From Eretmocerus hayati (Eukaryota; Arthropoda; Insecta; Hymenoptera; Aphelinidae): a DNA stretch of 64,000 nt. The notes under the pieces were generated by a model that searched no databases, was not told the origin of the DNA, and was given only the letters and a program-made list of their open reading frames with translations. Both the position numbers and the translations under genes were made by a program. Shown here piece by piece: positions 46,401-57,394 of the stretch (positions are counted from its first letter, which is position 1; each line of letters begins with the position of its first letter). Location of the stretch: contig CM056744.1 in the NCBI GenBank assembly GCA_029851415.1, positions 119,630,838-119,694,837 on the forward strand, in the 5' to 3' direction.

Positions 46401-47950
46401 GAGAAAGTGATGGATCTCGTCATCAATACTGAATGATGTGTTCACCTGTTCAGATGAAATGCGTTTGAGCTATGATTATTGATATTAGAAGCACTTGTGA
46501 AGCATCGATATAGATGTCTTGATTCTTGAAGGGTCGAGGTTGCTAGAACGTCTGTTATACCTGAGGTGATGGAAAGGCTAAACAGATTCAGATTCAAATT
46601 CATGTCTGTGGGGAACTTGTACTGAAGTCAAGACGTATTAAATAAGAGAGTTGATTATTGTAGACCCGACAATCTTCAATTTTAGAAGTTACGGAGATTT
46701 AGATGTATCAATTTAGATACGGGCAATTTCTCTAAATTATTGAAGAAACTCGAGATGAATTTCAGACTGATACTTTATACTGCGTGCGCAAGCCGGGGTG
46801 AGAAATCACAATCAGAAGTAATGATCATTCGACCGGAAGAACCTGTAATGTTGATAAGTCAGATGCGAGTCAAACTCTTTGTGGAGAATGCAAATTAAAT
46901 AGCAATATAGAGGATCTGTTTGAGTTCGAATATAGAACGACTTCATATTTTGATAAGGTTTTAGTAGAAGCGAGTTCACAAAGACGTTTCAAGAGTTCAA
47001 TAAGGAGCCCTGCTGCAATTGCATCATTGTCGACTTGAGAGATTTCATGTAACAGTTACACATCACCAAATACGGTTCACACTCAGATGATCCAAATGAA
47101 ACTTCAGATGTTGAGCTCACGATTCGAAGGAGTGACATTTCACCTTCCAGATACGGTTTTTCAGAAGAGGTTCAGATGAAAGGCCTCGATAAGATAAGAA
47201 ATCTCAGATGCTATCAGAAAATGATGAAGGAAACATTATGTTTAGAACGATTCAGAGGTAAACCGATAAACGGTAGCCGAGATTTTGATCTTCTCGTGTA
47301 TGGTTGACTCGAAACAACACTTGATGGTAATGATTCACTCAAGGAGTATTTTATGCCACTTTAGATGCTAAGACTAAGAGTCGTATGAATTAGGATAGTC
47401 TGATGAAAACCTTGTGATATCGGATGGTTCAAAACTTCAAGGAAATAAAACTCAGATGAAGTTGAGCAAGATTTAATTGCAAATTAGACTGTATCACAGA
47501 AAAGCTTAGTGAAGCTACTGATCAGATGAGCTGAAAAAAATTTCAAGGAGAATCACTGTTCTCTCGGATACTTATACTCAGATAGAATTGAATCAGATGA
47601 AATGGAAAATAGTATGGAGATCAATCCATCTCTCAGATGTTCATAGACGAAATGTGTTTTAGATGAGATGAATGAAATAGACCGAGAATGACACCAAACA
47701 TTGAATCAGATGAAATGAAAACTAGTATGTCTTAGATGCTCATAGACGGAATGTATTTCAGATGTGAGAAATGGAATATGTCTTAGATGTTTATAGACTG
47801 AATGTATTTTAGATAGGAAAAATGAAATGGGCTGAGAATTGGTCCGGTTGAAATTTGATGCTTCAGAAGAATGAGTCTCTAATGTTTTCAGATGCAGAAA
47901 AAAGGAAACTCTGTTTCCTGTCAGACGTTTCATTCTCCTTTTACAGGTTG
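43500..47950 (+). repeat. interior of the LTR element saturated with YAGATG
   Basis: The hexamer tagatg/cagatg, usually as ttagatg or tcagatg, occurs about 35 times by eye. Examples are 44028, 44066, 44337, 44383, 44392, 47083, 47107, 47173, 47207, 47596, 47632, 47706, 47733, 47758, 47784 and 47890. Chance predicts about two. The spacing is irregular, the motif favours the plus (transcribed) strand, and density rises toward the 3' LTR. Because half the copies contain TAG, the pattern is incompatible with long coding frames. Confidence 0.75.
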
Positions 47951-48001
47951 ATCAAGTTAAAGAGAAATATCAGAGGCGCAGTGGATTGATGCTCTGGACA
48001 A

Positions 48002-48016
48002 CCCGAAGGGAGGGAG
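48002..48016 (+). promoter_or_regulatory. polypurine tract
   Basis: gaagggagggag immediately before TGTTGG of the 3' LTR, the standard plus-strand priming site. Confidence 0.75.
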
Positions 48017-48307
48017 TGTTGGAAATAAGCTTCGAGTCGTCAGCGCATCAGCGCCATGAAACTTCAGTGGCGTCTAGCTGAGGCTCGGCCCCGCGCCGCC
48101 GTCGTCCCAACGCAGCCCGTGAGCCTCGTTCACTCCGGTTCTGGCCATGCTACAGAGCGCATCTCTCCCGTCGTTACCTACTCCATGAACGCCGTATATC
48201 GGCCCTACTTGTTTCCTGTATATAAGAAGCTGTATTCTGTGATGGAATAAACCAGTTGCTGTGCTCCAGAGTATCCTCGCCTCCAGGTCATTTTATTCAA
48301 TCCAACA
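48017..48307 (+). repeat. 3' LTR
   Basis: Same length as the 5' LTR; visible differences are one G/A change (ggccgtgc/ggccatgc) and a two-base change near the end (ccccgt/ccaggt). TATATAAG at 48219-48226 and AATAAA at 48246-48251 are retained. Confidence 0.85.
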
Positions 48308-48312
48308 CGATG

Positions 48313-50317
48313 TACTATCAATTCCATTATTTTTTTCTTTTCAATCAAATCTCGCAACTGTCTTACCTTGTTAGAATTACTACAAGTTTTTCTTACAGAT
48401 AGGCACATGTGTTCAGCTCAACACATTTTGTTTTGGACACTCAGACGAAGACTCTTACGTAGTTTCGGTGATGAAAAAATTATGGGTCTTTAGGGTAATG
48501 CTCCATGATGCAAAAACTGAAAAAAGTAGAATCACGGGTTCCCATTGGCAAGACCTCCCTGAATTTCCTTCGTCGATAGGGACACCTATCTACATTCCGT
48601 TTTATGACAGTGTGCTACTACAGGATGGTATTTGATCCTCTATTGAACTTTTTCTGAAGGAGGGTCTTCTGAGTTTCACGATGAAGAACGCTGCCGAAGG
48701 TAGAGAATACTATCCATTCAATCTCAAAAAAGTCTATCAATCTGCGGTTTTCAGACCTTTATTAAATGTAGGCATTAATTTATCTTGGATATTCAATCTT
48801 GGCATTATTTGGACCGCATTTGACCATTTCCGACAAGTGCCTATGACCTTGCATACCACGTCCTCATTCAATTGGTGAAATTACCCATGTGCTGAGATGG
48901 TCACATTGCCAGTCCTCCCGTTATAGGTGCCCTACTTGCTGGTCTTGTACAAACCTATCATGTCCAGGAAATATTCTCGTTTCATACATCAAAGTATTGT
49001 TATCACCATAACTGGATCAAAGAAGAGATTCAACAATAATTGGCAATCAGCAACGGTTACGCGATTGTGTAATTCCAGCATTACCAGACCTGAAAATTCA
49101 GCAGAATTGCCATGGTAATCGTTCTCAAACGAATATTCCAGAAACTCTCTTATTGTATTCAGGAAGTTCACCATAAGAATATGCTAGTACTAAATATGAT
49201 GGTAGTCTCCAAATATGATGGATCAAATCCAACTGAGTTTTCGGTTCTCGTCCATGAAACCTTATCAGAATATAATCTCAGTGTACATAAGAGAGGTTCT
49301 ACAGAAATGAAAGAATATTTCTCATGGCACGCGTCTGGAATTAATTTTGTTGGTTAGCAGGAGCTTCAGAATAAGTGGAAAAATACGTGCACACATTGAG
49401 TGCACCCGATTGAATCTCAATCTACGCATATCTAACACGCAACAGCTACTTTAATCCCAGATACACACGGTATTTCACTAGTTTTCTGTTTTCTGACCAT
49501 GTTGGACAATAGTGGGAGTACTCGAGTTCCACTTATTCGCGTTTTGACATCCCCGTCCATGTTTTCACAGAATTCACTACAAAATTCCTAAGTCGAGTCT
49601 ATAGTGACACTTATATTGAGAAGAAATGGGTTCTTCAGTGTATCATAGCTGTTTTCGAGTTCTATATGAACGATTGCAATGTCATAAAAGTGCCCACATG
49701 ATCTCGATCACATATGTTTTCATCGATGAAATTTTTGTAATGCTTCTCATTCGAATAAAATTCGGTGTCAGGACCTAACAACTGCGGGATATTGTTTGTA
49801 ATAAGGTGAAGAGAAATGGGCAAAAAATTTCAGGAGCGTGCCTCCATTCCCGTCCCCATGCCATGAGAATCTGACCTTTTTCAATATAGTGGGCGCATGA
49901 ACTTACCCACCTCCTTGAAGCTATCACTTCAATGCCATTCTAAATCCCTTGGAGGTAAGTTTACCTCTAAGTAGAGTAAAATTTACCTCTAAGGGTAGAG
50001 GAATGACCAAACTCCCTAAGTCGAGGTAACCTCCAGTTAGAGAGAAAACTTGTGGCCTCTACGATAATCTCGAGCTTAGAGGTAAAGATACCTCTAAGCT
50101 AGAGAGAACTGCCGGTCGGTCACCACGAAAATCATAACCTCTACGAGGAAATCTTGAATAGAGCTTATATTTTTGATACATTAGTTTTCATCAGATGATT
50201 CCAAAGTCGTTTCAAAACCGGCATAATTTCACGCACCTAAATCAAACGGGACATAATTGGTTTTATTTTAAGCTATCAAAATCCGTTTTGATCATGTACT
50301 TATCGCAAATGTTATTT
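48313..50317. other. intergenic, nothing coding; short self-complementary block
   Basis: No exon recognised. 49945-50115 repeats cctctaag/cttagagg words in both orientations and can fold on itself, but has no clear termini. Confidence 0.4.
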
Positions 50318-50322
50318 TTCAA

Positions 50323-50779
50323 CCCGTTGCGTACACATTTACTGAAAGTCACGATTTATATACACGGGGTTCCAGGGACCTGACGTAGAAAATTTGTTCT
50401 AATTCCAAAAGGAACCAGGGTGTTGACCTGAAACTTGGACGGTTGTCTTATTTGATATCATTCCCATAGAAACTGACAGTTTTTTTATTTCTGAATATAG
50501 TCTTTGGATGGAATTGAGAGATTGCACGAATTTTTGGGCATCCAGGGTCAAAACCATGCAAAACTTGTTACACCAAAATATTCCCCGTGCAGTTAAGTTT
50601 TGCACGGGCAATATTTTGGTGTAATTAGTTTTGCATGATTTCGACCATTCGGATCACGTAGTGGTACATCTTAACTAATGAGAGATGGTGTTATAGAACC
50701 AATTTCTCCCAGTCCATGGTTGGAATATAACATCGAATTGACCGTGGGGTCCCTGGGGACCCCGTGTGTACGCAACGGG
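50323..50779. mobile_element. 457-bp TIR element with CCCGTTGCGTACACA ends
   Basis: cccgttgcgtacaca and tgtgtacgcaacggg are exact inverted ends. The 5-bp direct repeat ttcaa flanks both sides (50318-50322, 50780-50784). A strong inner hairpin lies at about 50570-50622 (caccaaaatatt / aatattttggtg with a cccgtgca / tgcacggg stem). No coding capacity. Confidence 0.65.
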
Positions 50780-50784
50780 TTCAA

Positions 50785-53550
50785 TGAGCTAAGTACGGGA
50801 GATCTCAATTCTTCGTGAAAACTCGGTTACGCGACTACGGCGTTCATTTATGACTGCCACGTCGAAAGCACGCGACTAGAATTCAAGTTTTTCCAAAATA
50901 TAGGATGTCTCAATGGTCACTGAATTTTGGCAGAATTTTTTGAGCAATGTTATTTCCACGGCATGCTTGGGAAATCAGAAGACGGCATGAGTACTCTGAA
51001 AGATGCCCGAAAAATGAGGGTTGCGGGCCCTGCGCATATCCAGTTTTCTTTGACAGAACAACGAATAAAGTACAGATTCAGAGGCCCCGGAGCCTATCAA
51101 ATTCAGATTCGACAACTTGACAATCATTTAAAGATTCAGAGACAGCTTGCAGTACGAACAATGCCAAAACTTCTGTGGAATCTCTCATAAATGTACTACT
51201 CCACTCGTCTCGTCTAGAAGATGGTAACAGCCATGACCCAAATCTAAAAAGTTATCGCAAGTCGAGGACTACTTAGTTCCTACTCGTTTGAATTGAACGC
51301 ATTGAACTTCATTTTCAAGCTTACTCCGTGATCACGCGATTCCTCAGCCCAAGCAGTACGCTTATGTTGCGTGACGCTTTTTCGTTGCATCTGTATGGCG
51401 GGTTGCATCGAATCTCGTTACATGAGGTGGTGTCGGTTTCTGCGATTCCACTCTTCACGCAAACCAGCGGAAAGGAACTTCGTTCCAAAATCTGAGACAT
51501 GACCCTTTTTTGTAGGTTTGTTTCGGGCAAAACTACTCATGTATGCTATGCTTTTTTATAAATTTAGCTCTGCCCCCACCCTATGATAACCCGGCATCAT
51601 CGTGTGCCTCTCTACAACATATTTCAAGATTAATACCCATCAAATAACTTTTGACATTTTGTTATCTTATTCAGAATATTCTACAGAAAGTATGACTGTG
51701 AACTTCATAGAGTAGGAGCAAGGAGTTGAATAAATACACTGATTTCAGTTCTATAAAAATGTATTGCACGCTCGGGCATCACTATCTTATATTATTAATG
51801 GATAACTTCGATATTCGAGATTCGAGGCGTTCCGATCGAGATTTCGCGCGCCACTTACGAGTCGTCTCAATGTGTGTTGCTGTGGATTAATGACATTGGA
51901 TTATTTGAATGTATTCATAGGTAAATCAATATAGTTGAAAGTATCCAAGCATGCGATCTACATAGCCGATTTATTATATCTGTTGATTATTTCCAATTAA
52001 TCGAAAGAAGAGTAATGATGAGTTTCGAGCATCTGAACTCATGCACTGTAGTGTTTTGTCCAGTTCTGTCTGCTTCGTTGTCAACATTGAGCAGGTGATC
52101 GGTCGCGCCTGCGCATCATATCGGGTTTTATTACACCTACTTGGATTAATCGGATCGCGATTCGCTCGCTAAATGAGTGATAGGAAAGTAGATTGCTGCT
52201 TGACCGACAACAGGAATATCGGATATCCCGTGTAATAATGAGATTAATGGTAACATTTGAAGATTTTTTTCTGATTTCATCTTCCTTCATCGACCGGAAA
52301 GATCTCAGGAACGCTTATTTAAATTCTCAAAATGATCCATACAAACTTAATAGTTGCATCCATACTGTTTTTTGATGGGGTGGATTAACTAGAATTTTTT
52401 TCGTTTTTTATGAATGTTTCAACATAATTCTTAAATTACATGTATAAAATGTTGTGATTGAGGTAGATCAACTGAAATTCTCTTTGTGAATGTTAAACAT
52501 CCTTACATAATTTTGAAAAAAGTTTTCAATTTGTGAATATAATTCTTCAAGTTCTAATGCGTAAAACAACTCTTCAGTTGGTGGATGGCTCTGAATTGGA
52601 CCGAATGGATTGAGAAATTTTTTATTTGTGAATAATGTATTCTTGCAAATTGTAGGAGGTTCGATAACTCTTTCATTTCTGGATGATGATCAGTTGAATT
52701 TCAAATGATCGATCAAAAATTTTTCATTTGTGAACTAAAAAAAAAATCTCTACAGAAACATTCAAGAAATTTTTGCTTCACAAAGGCTGATTGGCTGATA
52801 TTTGTGCATATCCTTGAAAAATTCTTCCTCCTTCTCTTCCATAACCGACTTAGAGGAGAAAAAGGAGAAGGAGAGAAATATGTCTCCATCCGAGTATGAG
52901 TAAAAACCTTTGAAAATCTCAATCAAATTGGAAACCCACATATTTCACGTAAAAATTGAGATTTTCATGCGCAAGCGTTGCATGAATCCAAATCATTGAT
53001 TTTGGAGTTGAGCTCAATTCTCCAGTTCTCAAAATGATCTTCGTTCCTTAATGGCCACCCTCGATGATGTTTTATAAAAACTGGATAGTTTTTTGACCCC
53101 ACACCATACGGGTGGTTGAACCATGCGCGCGCAGCGCGCGCACTTCGTGAATCGAATAGTTTTTTGAGATTATTCGAAAAATCTCTCAGACAGTCGTGAA
53201 TTTCTGAACCAGCAATCCATAAATTTAGATTTCGAGGCATGTTAGATAGATAAACATATAGATGGATGAATGATATTTCCATTCCATATTTTTATACTAT
53301 TTCATATTTGCTCCTTTCTGGTACCATATATACCTGCATAATTTTTTTCTCAAACACAATAGCTTTTTCCGTATGTTCCAGAATTTCAAGCCATCGTAAC
53401 CATCCGCGCGCAACGCGCGCGTCTTAGAGTTCTAGTTATGATGAAAATATCGGCTTCAACAGCTCGTATAGATACAGACTTGTAAGTGAAATGTCTTTTA
53501 CATCCATTCAAATACAGATTGTGTTTGCGCGTGGAGTACAAGTCAACACT
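50785..53550. other. intergenic, no gene recognised
   Basis: 51300-51545 shares a gacccttttYWgtaggtYtgtttcg stretch with 36270-36300 near the end of the pogo-like remnant, so it may be a fragment of the same family. Perfect GC palindromes occur at 53123-53141 (tgcgcgcgcagcgcgcgca) and 53404-53421 (ccgcgcgcaacgcgcgcg). Nothing else identified. Confidence 0.4.
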
Positions 53551-54229
53551 TCACGATGTCTTCTCATCACACATGCCCTTGTGAAGAATTTTGAAGTCTG
53601 AAATGATGAAAATCTCCATGAATCATTCTAGGATATGACAGATATCAGTTAGATAGATTATACTCGGATGTTGCTAGAGCGAGATATTTTTCAACTCATT
53701 TCTCGTGACAGGGAATCACGAGCCAACTCGCGAGCCCACGTGATCTAAGATCATGTCTATATACTCGACAAAGAGCACAATTCTAGGATTCCGGTGGGAA
53801 ATCCAGTATGAGCAAAGAATTATCTCAATTTATATAATCCAATGACGGTAGATGAGGTCAAGAATTTTCAAGGGCGACAGATTAGTTTCTATAACTTACC
53901 AGTTCCATTGCATCGATTTGCACAGTCAAGCGTGCTCTTATTTGGATAACCAACGCCGTTGCTTGCGCAGACTGGGTTGAATTCCAGAGTTGTCACGCAG
54001 TCACAAAATTTGTCCACTGCTTCCTTGCGATATTCAATTGATCCTACTGGAGTAGCGATACCACTCGCTACGAGCACTGAGACAAAAAATTGGGATTCAG
54101 AATAATTCAACCCGCGCACTCAAACTGCCGATCAGAGTACACAAATTACTGTTAATTTTTTTTTTTTTTTTTTTTTTTTTTCGGAAACTCACTGGCTACG
54201 GCGATAATAATCATTGTCAATTTCTGCAT
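53551..54229 (-). CDS. secreted single-domain Kazal-type protease inhibitor
   Basis: Exons 54229-54193, 54076-53900 and 53597-53551 (37+177+47 nt, 86 residues). All introns are phase 1. Donors are gtgag and gtaag; acceptors are gtctcag and catttcag. Exon 1 (MQKLTMIIIAVA) and the start of exon 2 (LVASGIA) form the signal peptide. The domain is CDC, loop VTTLEFNPV, CASNGVGY, NKS in place of canonical Cys4, CANRC, and ILHKGMC, with a five-residue tail DEKTS. Gly-Met-Cys replaces the usual Gly-Pro-Cys. Exon 3 was found by eye from the phase, the acceptor and the Kazal-like ending; it was not visible as a separate frame. A TATA box lies upstream. Intron 1 is only 116 nt and carries a 26-nt homopolymer. 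Confidence 0.8.
54156..54181. repeat. 26-nt poly(T) (poly(A) in the sense of the Kazal gene)
   Basis: Homopolymer inside the 116-nt first intron of the single-domain gene at 53551-54229, about 12 nt after its donor. Its true length may be uncertain because such runs are prone to sequencing error. Confidence 0.9.
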
Positions 54230-54324
54230 CTTTGCAACTCAAAAATGCCACAACGAGACTGTTGATTTCTATTGTTCGAAAGACTAGCTCTGAGAAATAG
54301 CATCTCGATTGTCGAGATGTTGCA

Positions 54325-54332
54325 TTTATATA
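54325..54332 (-). promoter_or_regulatory. TATA box of the minus-strand single-Kazal gene
   Basis: Minus-strand TATATAAA lies about 100 nt upstream of the ATG at 54229, the same distance as in the four-Kazal gene. Confidence 0.6.
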
Positions 54333-55798
54333 ACGTACGAGTTTTCCCACTCCTCCTCTCAAGAAACTGAATCTCAGATGCCATCCTGACTCAGAGTATT
54401 GCAAACTCCGGTTGACCTCAATCATTCCTCGACTCGAAAGGTAAATTGTGAGACTAGTGTTTCCGCAAATAATGATCGCCTGATTATACGCAACGCGTTA
54501 AGTATTTTAACCTTCTCGCGTTGCATTTCCGATGCTCTGTGGTCAAGTAATCCCGATTTCTCACTCAAGTCTTAATACAAATAATACATTGACAAAACTA
54601 GACAAGCAGGTCATTCAAAATTGATCTCAGGTGATCAAATGAAGTATATGAGTATTATCGCGGAAACTTGTACGAAACGTGTAATGGCTTTCCATTTTGA
54701 TAAGTGAGCTTCGAAACACTCTACTGAAATTTTCCTAAACGTATTCTGTTGGAATACAGTTTGTATTAGAGTTTCAGACCGATCAGTCAACAAGTCTTTT
54801 TAAATTTTCCAAGATTAAGGGTCGAAATATCAGTTCCATGTACTGTAATGATGAAAGTTCCAAGCACACTATTAGTGCTAGCGTCAAGGTGATCAATTCA
54901 GTGGGTTCGCCCGAATGTTTCTCTCAAAGTACAATATTGAATCAACTATTTTTCACGAGTATTATGGAAATAAATGTTGGTTTAGTCTCCGAGCCACGTG
55001 CCTCAATCTTGTGACGGAATTTCACTGAAAATGAGACATTTTTTTCAAATGCTTACAGCGTATCTTGAATTCGCTCTAGGTCGCTTTGTCACGAACAAAA
55101 TTTCAAGAAACCGTGTCGAAAAATTGAGTCACATCGATAGGAAAGGCCCAGAATTGAAATTCTGGGTGATACATAAACATTCATAATCGAAAATTAGCTA
55201 CCTAAATTAACTTCGTCAGTTCCATGTATATCACGTTACCCTACTAAAAGTCCATTTATCTGGTTGGGAACAATTTTTTTCGCTCCATAATTTTTGCAGT
55301 CAATATTGAGGCGAAATGTCAGTTGCATTTATGTCAGTTTCATGTACTCAAAAACTGTTCTCTGGAATACTTAATGGCATGAAAAAGAGGAAGAAATGAA
55401 ATTATCCGGTCCAGAGCATGTTTTTCCGACTCAAATCAATTATCTAAATACGAATTCCAAGGTCATTATGGTCCCATCGTGTCAGGATTTCTCGCTCGAC
55501 AATGAAACGTCGAAAACCGGAAAATGTCAGTTCCATGTACTACTTTTCCTATGTCTTATACGTAAGAAAATCACTTATACCGTTCTAAGTCATTCCAAAA
55601 GAATGTTTCCATGAGTTTCATGGTAAATTATCATTCTAAATGCAAAAACAAATGAAAAGAATCGGACTAGACACGCGAAGCGACAATTTTCATCTTCTGG
55701 ATTTTGAGGCCCAAAAGGTGTAGGTAAGTTTTCGCGAGAATACTCTCATACTTTTATTATACCACAGTGTGATGGTTCTCAGCAACGATCTGATAACT
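54333..55798. other. intergenic, nothing recognised
   Basis: A gtcagttccatgta word recurs at about 54828, 55217 and 55526, and an atgtcagttt-type variant near 55330, hinting at a diffuse repeat. No gene supported. Confidence 0.4.
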
Positions 55799-55965
55799 TT
55801 GGGAACACCCTCACTGCGATGGACCCCACCGGTAGGGCCTATGCGTCCATCTCTATATATCCGGCGGTGATCAAAATCCCATTAAATGGGGCCCATCGCA
55901 CACGAGACCAGACTCATCTCTGACGAGACCCTAATGCGATTTTCGCCGTCGCAGTGAACGTTTTG
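55799..55965. mobile_element. degenerate piggyBac-type MITE copy
   Basis: cactgcgatggaccccaccggtagggcc on the left and gccgtcgcagtgaacgtt on the right match, with changes, the ends and subterminal caccggtggg of the MITE at 7537-7777. The TTAA borders are not preserved. Confidence 0.45.
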
Positions 55966-57300
55966 AATGTCACAGGGAAAAATTTATGTATATTATGTAT
56001 GTAGTGAGGCATCAGCAAATTGCTAATGAGAATTGGCAATAGATTGCAATCTTTGAATGCACTCGTTTTGGGAGTTTAGGATGTATTTTGAATATACGAG
56101 CACTGAAATATCTGAAATCGCTCCCTTAGTCGGCTCATTGAGTTAGCATTCCGATATTGTCTTGATGAGCCCACATTCTACGTAGTTTGTTTCTTTTAAA
56201 GAAATTTCATTGAGTTATCATATCAAGAGACTAAACTATCGATAGCTTGGTCAGAAAATCGTGCAAACCTCTCTTCCTACCAAAAAGTATATTGTTTACG
56301 CAAAAGATAGATAAGACACTGCTCGTAACTATGTAACCCACATACTGAAAAATGCACGATCGTGACTCTGAGAGTGTCATCATTAAGTCAAAACAGCAAT
56401 TTCCAACGACTACTTTGAAGAAGAGTATATAGACTATTTTATTTAGTAGTCAAGTGTGATAGACAATAGAGAATGCATCAACAAACGATACCATTCGCGT
56501 AGAAAACCGATTTCAGAGAAATAATTCTTGCAATCTTGCAATGCGATAATCTGCGAGCCTAGATCCAAGCCTCTGAGTGTGAGCCCAATCAAAAGAACGA
56601 TTGTCTCTTCTCATGTAAAGGAACAAAGATGGTAAGATTGAGCCCAAGGATTTTCTCCAATGTTTAATCGATCGCTCGTCTGCTTATTTGTCGTGCGTGT
56701 TGCATGCAATTTCCATCATTGAGCTGGACGTATTTTCGAAAGATTCTAGCTTCCTACAGAATTGATGGATCCTCCCTCCCCTTTCACTCGATTCAAATGG
56801 GATGTGAATGTCTGATGGGTTTTTGACGTCTGATAAATAGTCATACTGCATTTTTCACATCTCAACTTCACGCAGAGCATGCATTGAGTTGAATATCGTA
56901 GACGTGTCAAGATCAAAGGTAAAATTTTCATGAGCTGTCATTGGGAACAGAATCGGATTTTTCGCTATTATCACAGAAGCATTTCATATTCCATTCATCA
57001 TGTTATTATTCGAATCAATTCATGAACAAGATGCCATCTCGATACAAGTTTCTACTAAATGAAATCCAGAAGAGGCAGCAAATTTTATGTCATGTATTCA
57101 ACACACATCATCACCCAAAACGTTTAGAATATCTTTCTAAAAATACGTGACTCCAGAATTGATGAGATTTGCGGCAGCAAAACGAGTTTCGAGCCAGTTT
57201 CGATGGATATTCTAAGTTTACACTTTATTTGTTATGTCAACAGCGTGAGGAAGAGATAGCTTGAATTATTCAAAAACGAGGCATGCTTTCTTGGTCAGGA
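55966..57300. other. intergenic, nothing recognised
   Basis: AT-rich with short unconvincing open frames only. Confidence 0.4.
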
Positions 57301-57304
57301 TATG

Positions 57305-57310
57305 TATAAG
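57305..57310 (+). promoter_or_regulatory. possible TATA box of the plus-strand Kazal gene
   Basis: tatgtataag about 90 nt upstream of the ATG at 57395, at the same distance as the TATA boxes of the other two Kazal genes. Confidence 0.5.
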
Positions 57311-57394
57311 TAGCCGTACTAGAACCCAAGAGTGACATTCACGGAGAACTCTCTTAGCTACTTCAAGTGTATAATCACATTGGTATTTTTCAAG

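Larger units (their letters stand above)
42433..48307 (+). mobile_element. young copia-type LTR element with non-coding interior (LARD-like)
   Basis: The element is 5,875 bp with two 291-bp LTRs (42433-42723, 48017-48307) that differ at only about three positions. Both begin TGTTGG and end CCAACA. The 5-bp target duplication cgatg lies at 42428-42432 and 48308-48312. A primer-binding site and a purine tract are present. The primer site matches the internal, not 3'-terminal, part of initiator tRNA-Met, a known copia habit. The interior (5.3 kb) has no recognisable Gag, protease, integrase or RT; the longest frame is about 124 codons. The first ATG in good context (42813) opens only 18 codons. 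It is therefore a recent non-autonomous copy dependent on another element's proteins. Confidence 0.85.

Noticed and set aside
49945..50115. cctctaag/cttagagg block considered as a MITE
   Set aside because: Words occur in both orientations but I could not define paired termini or a target duplication.
50927..51190. 87-codon plus-strand frame considered as an exon
   Set aside because: No acceptor/donor pair of clear quality, no recognised domain, no ATG at its start.
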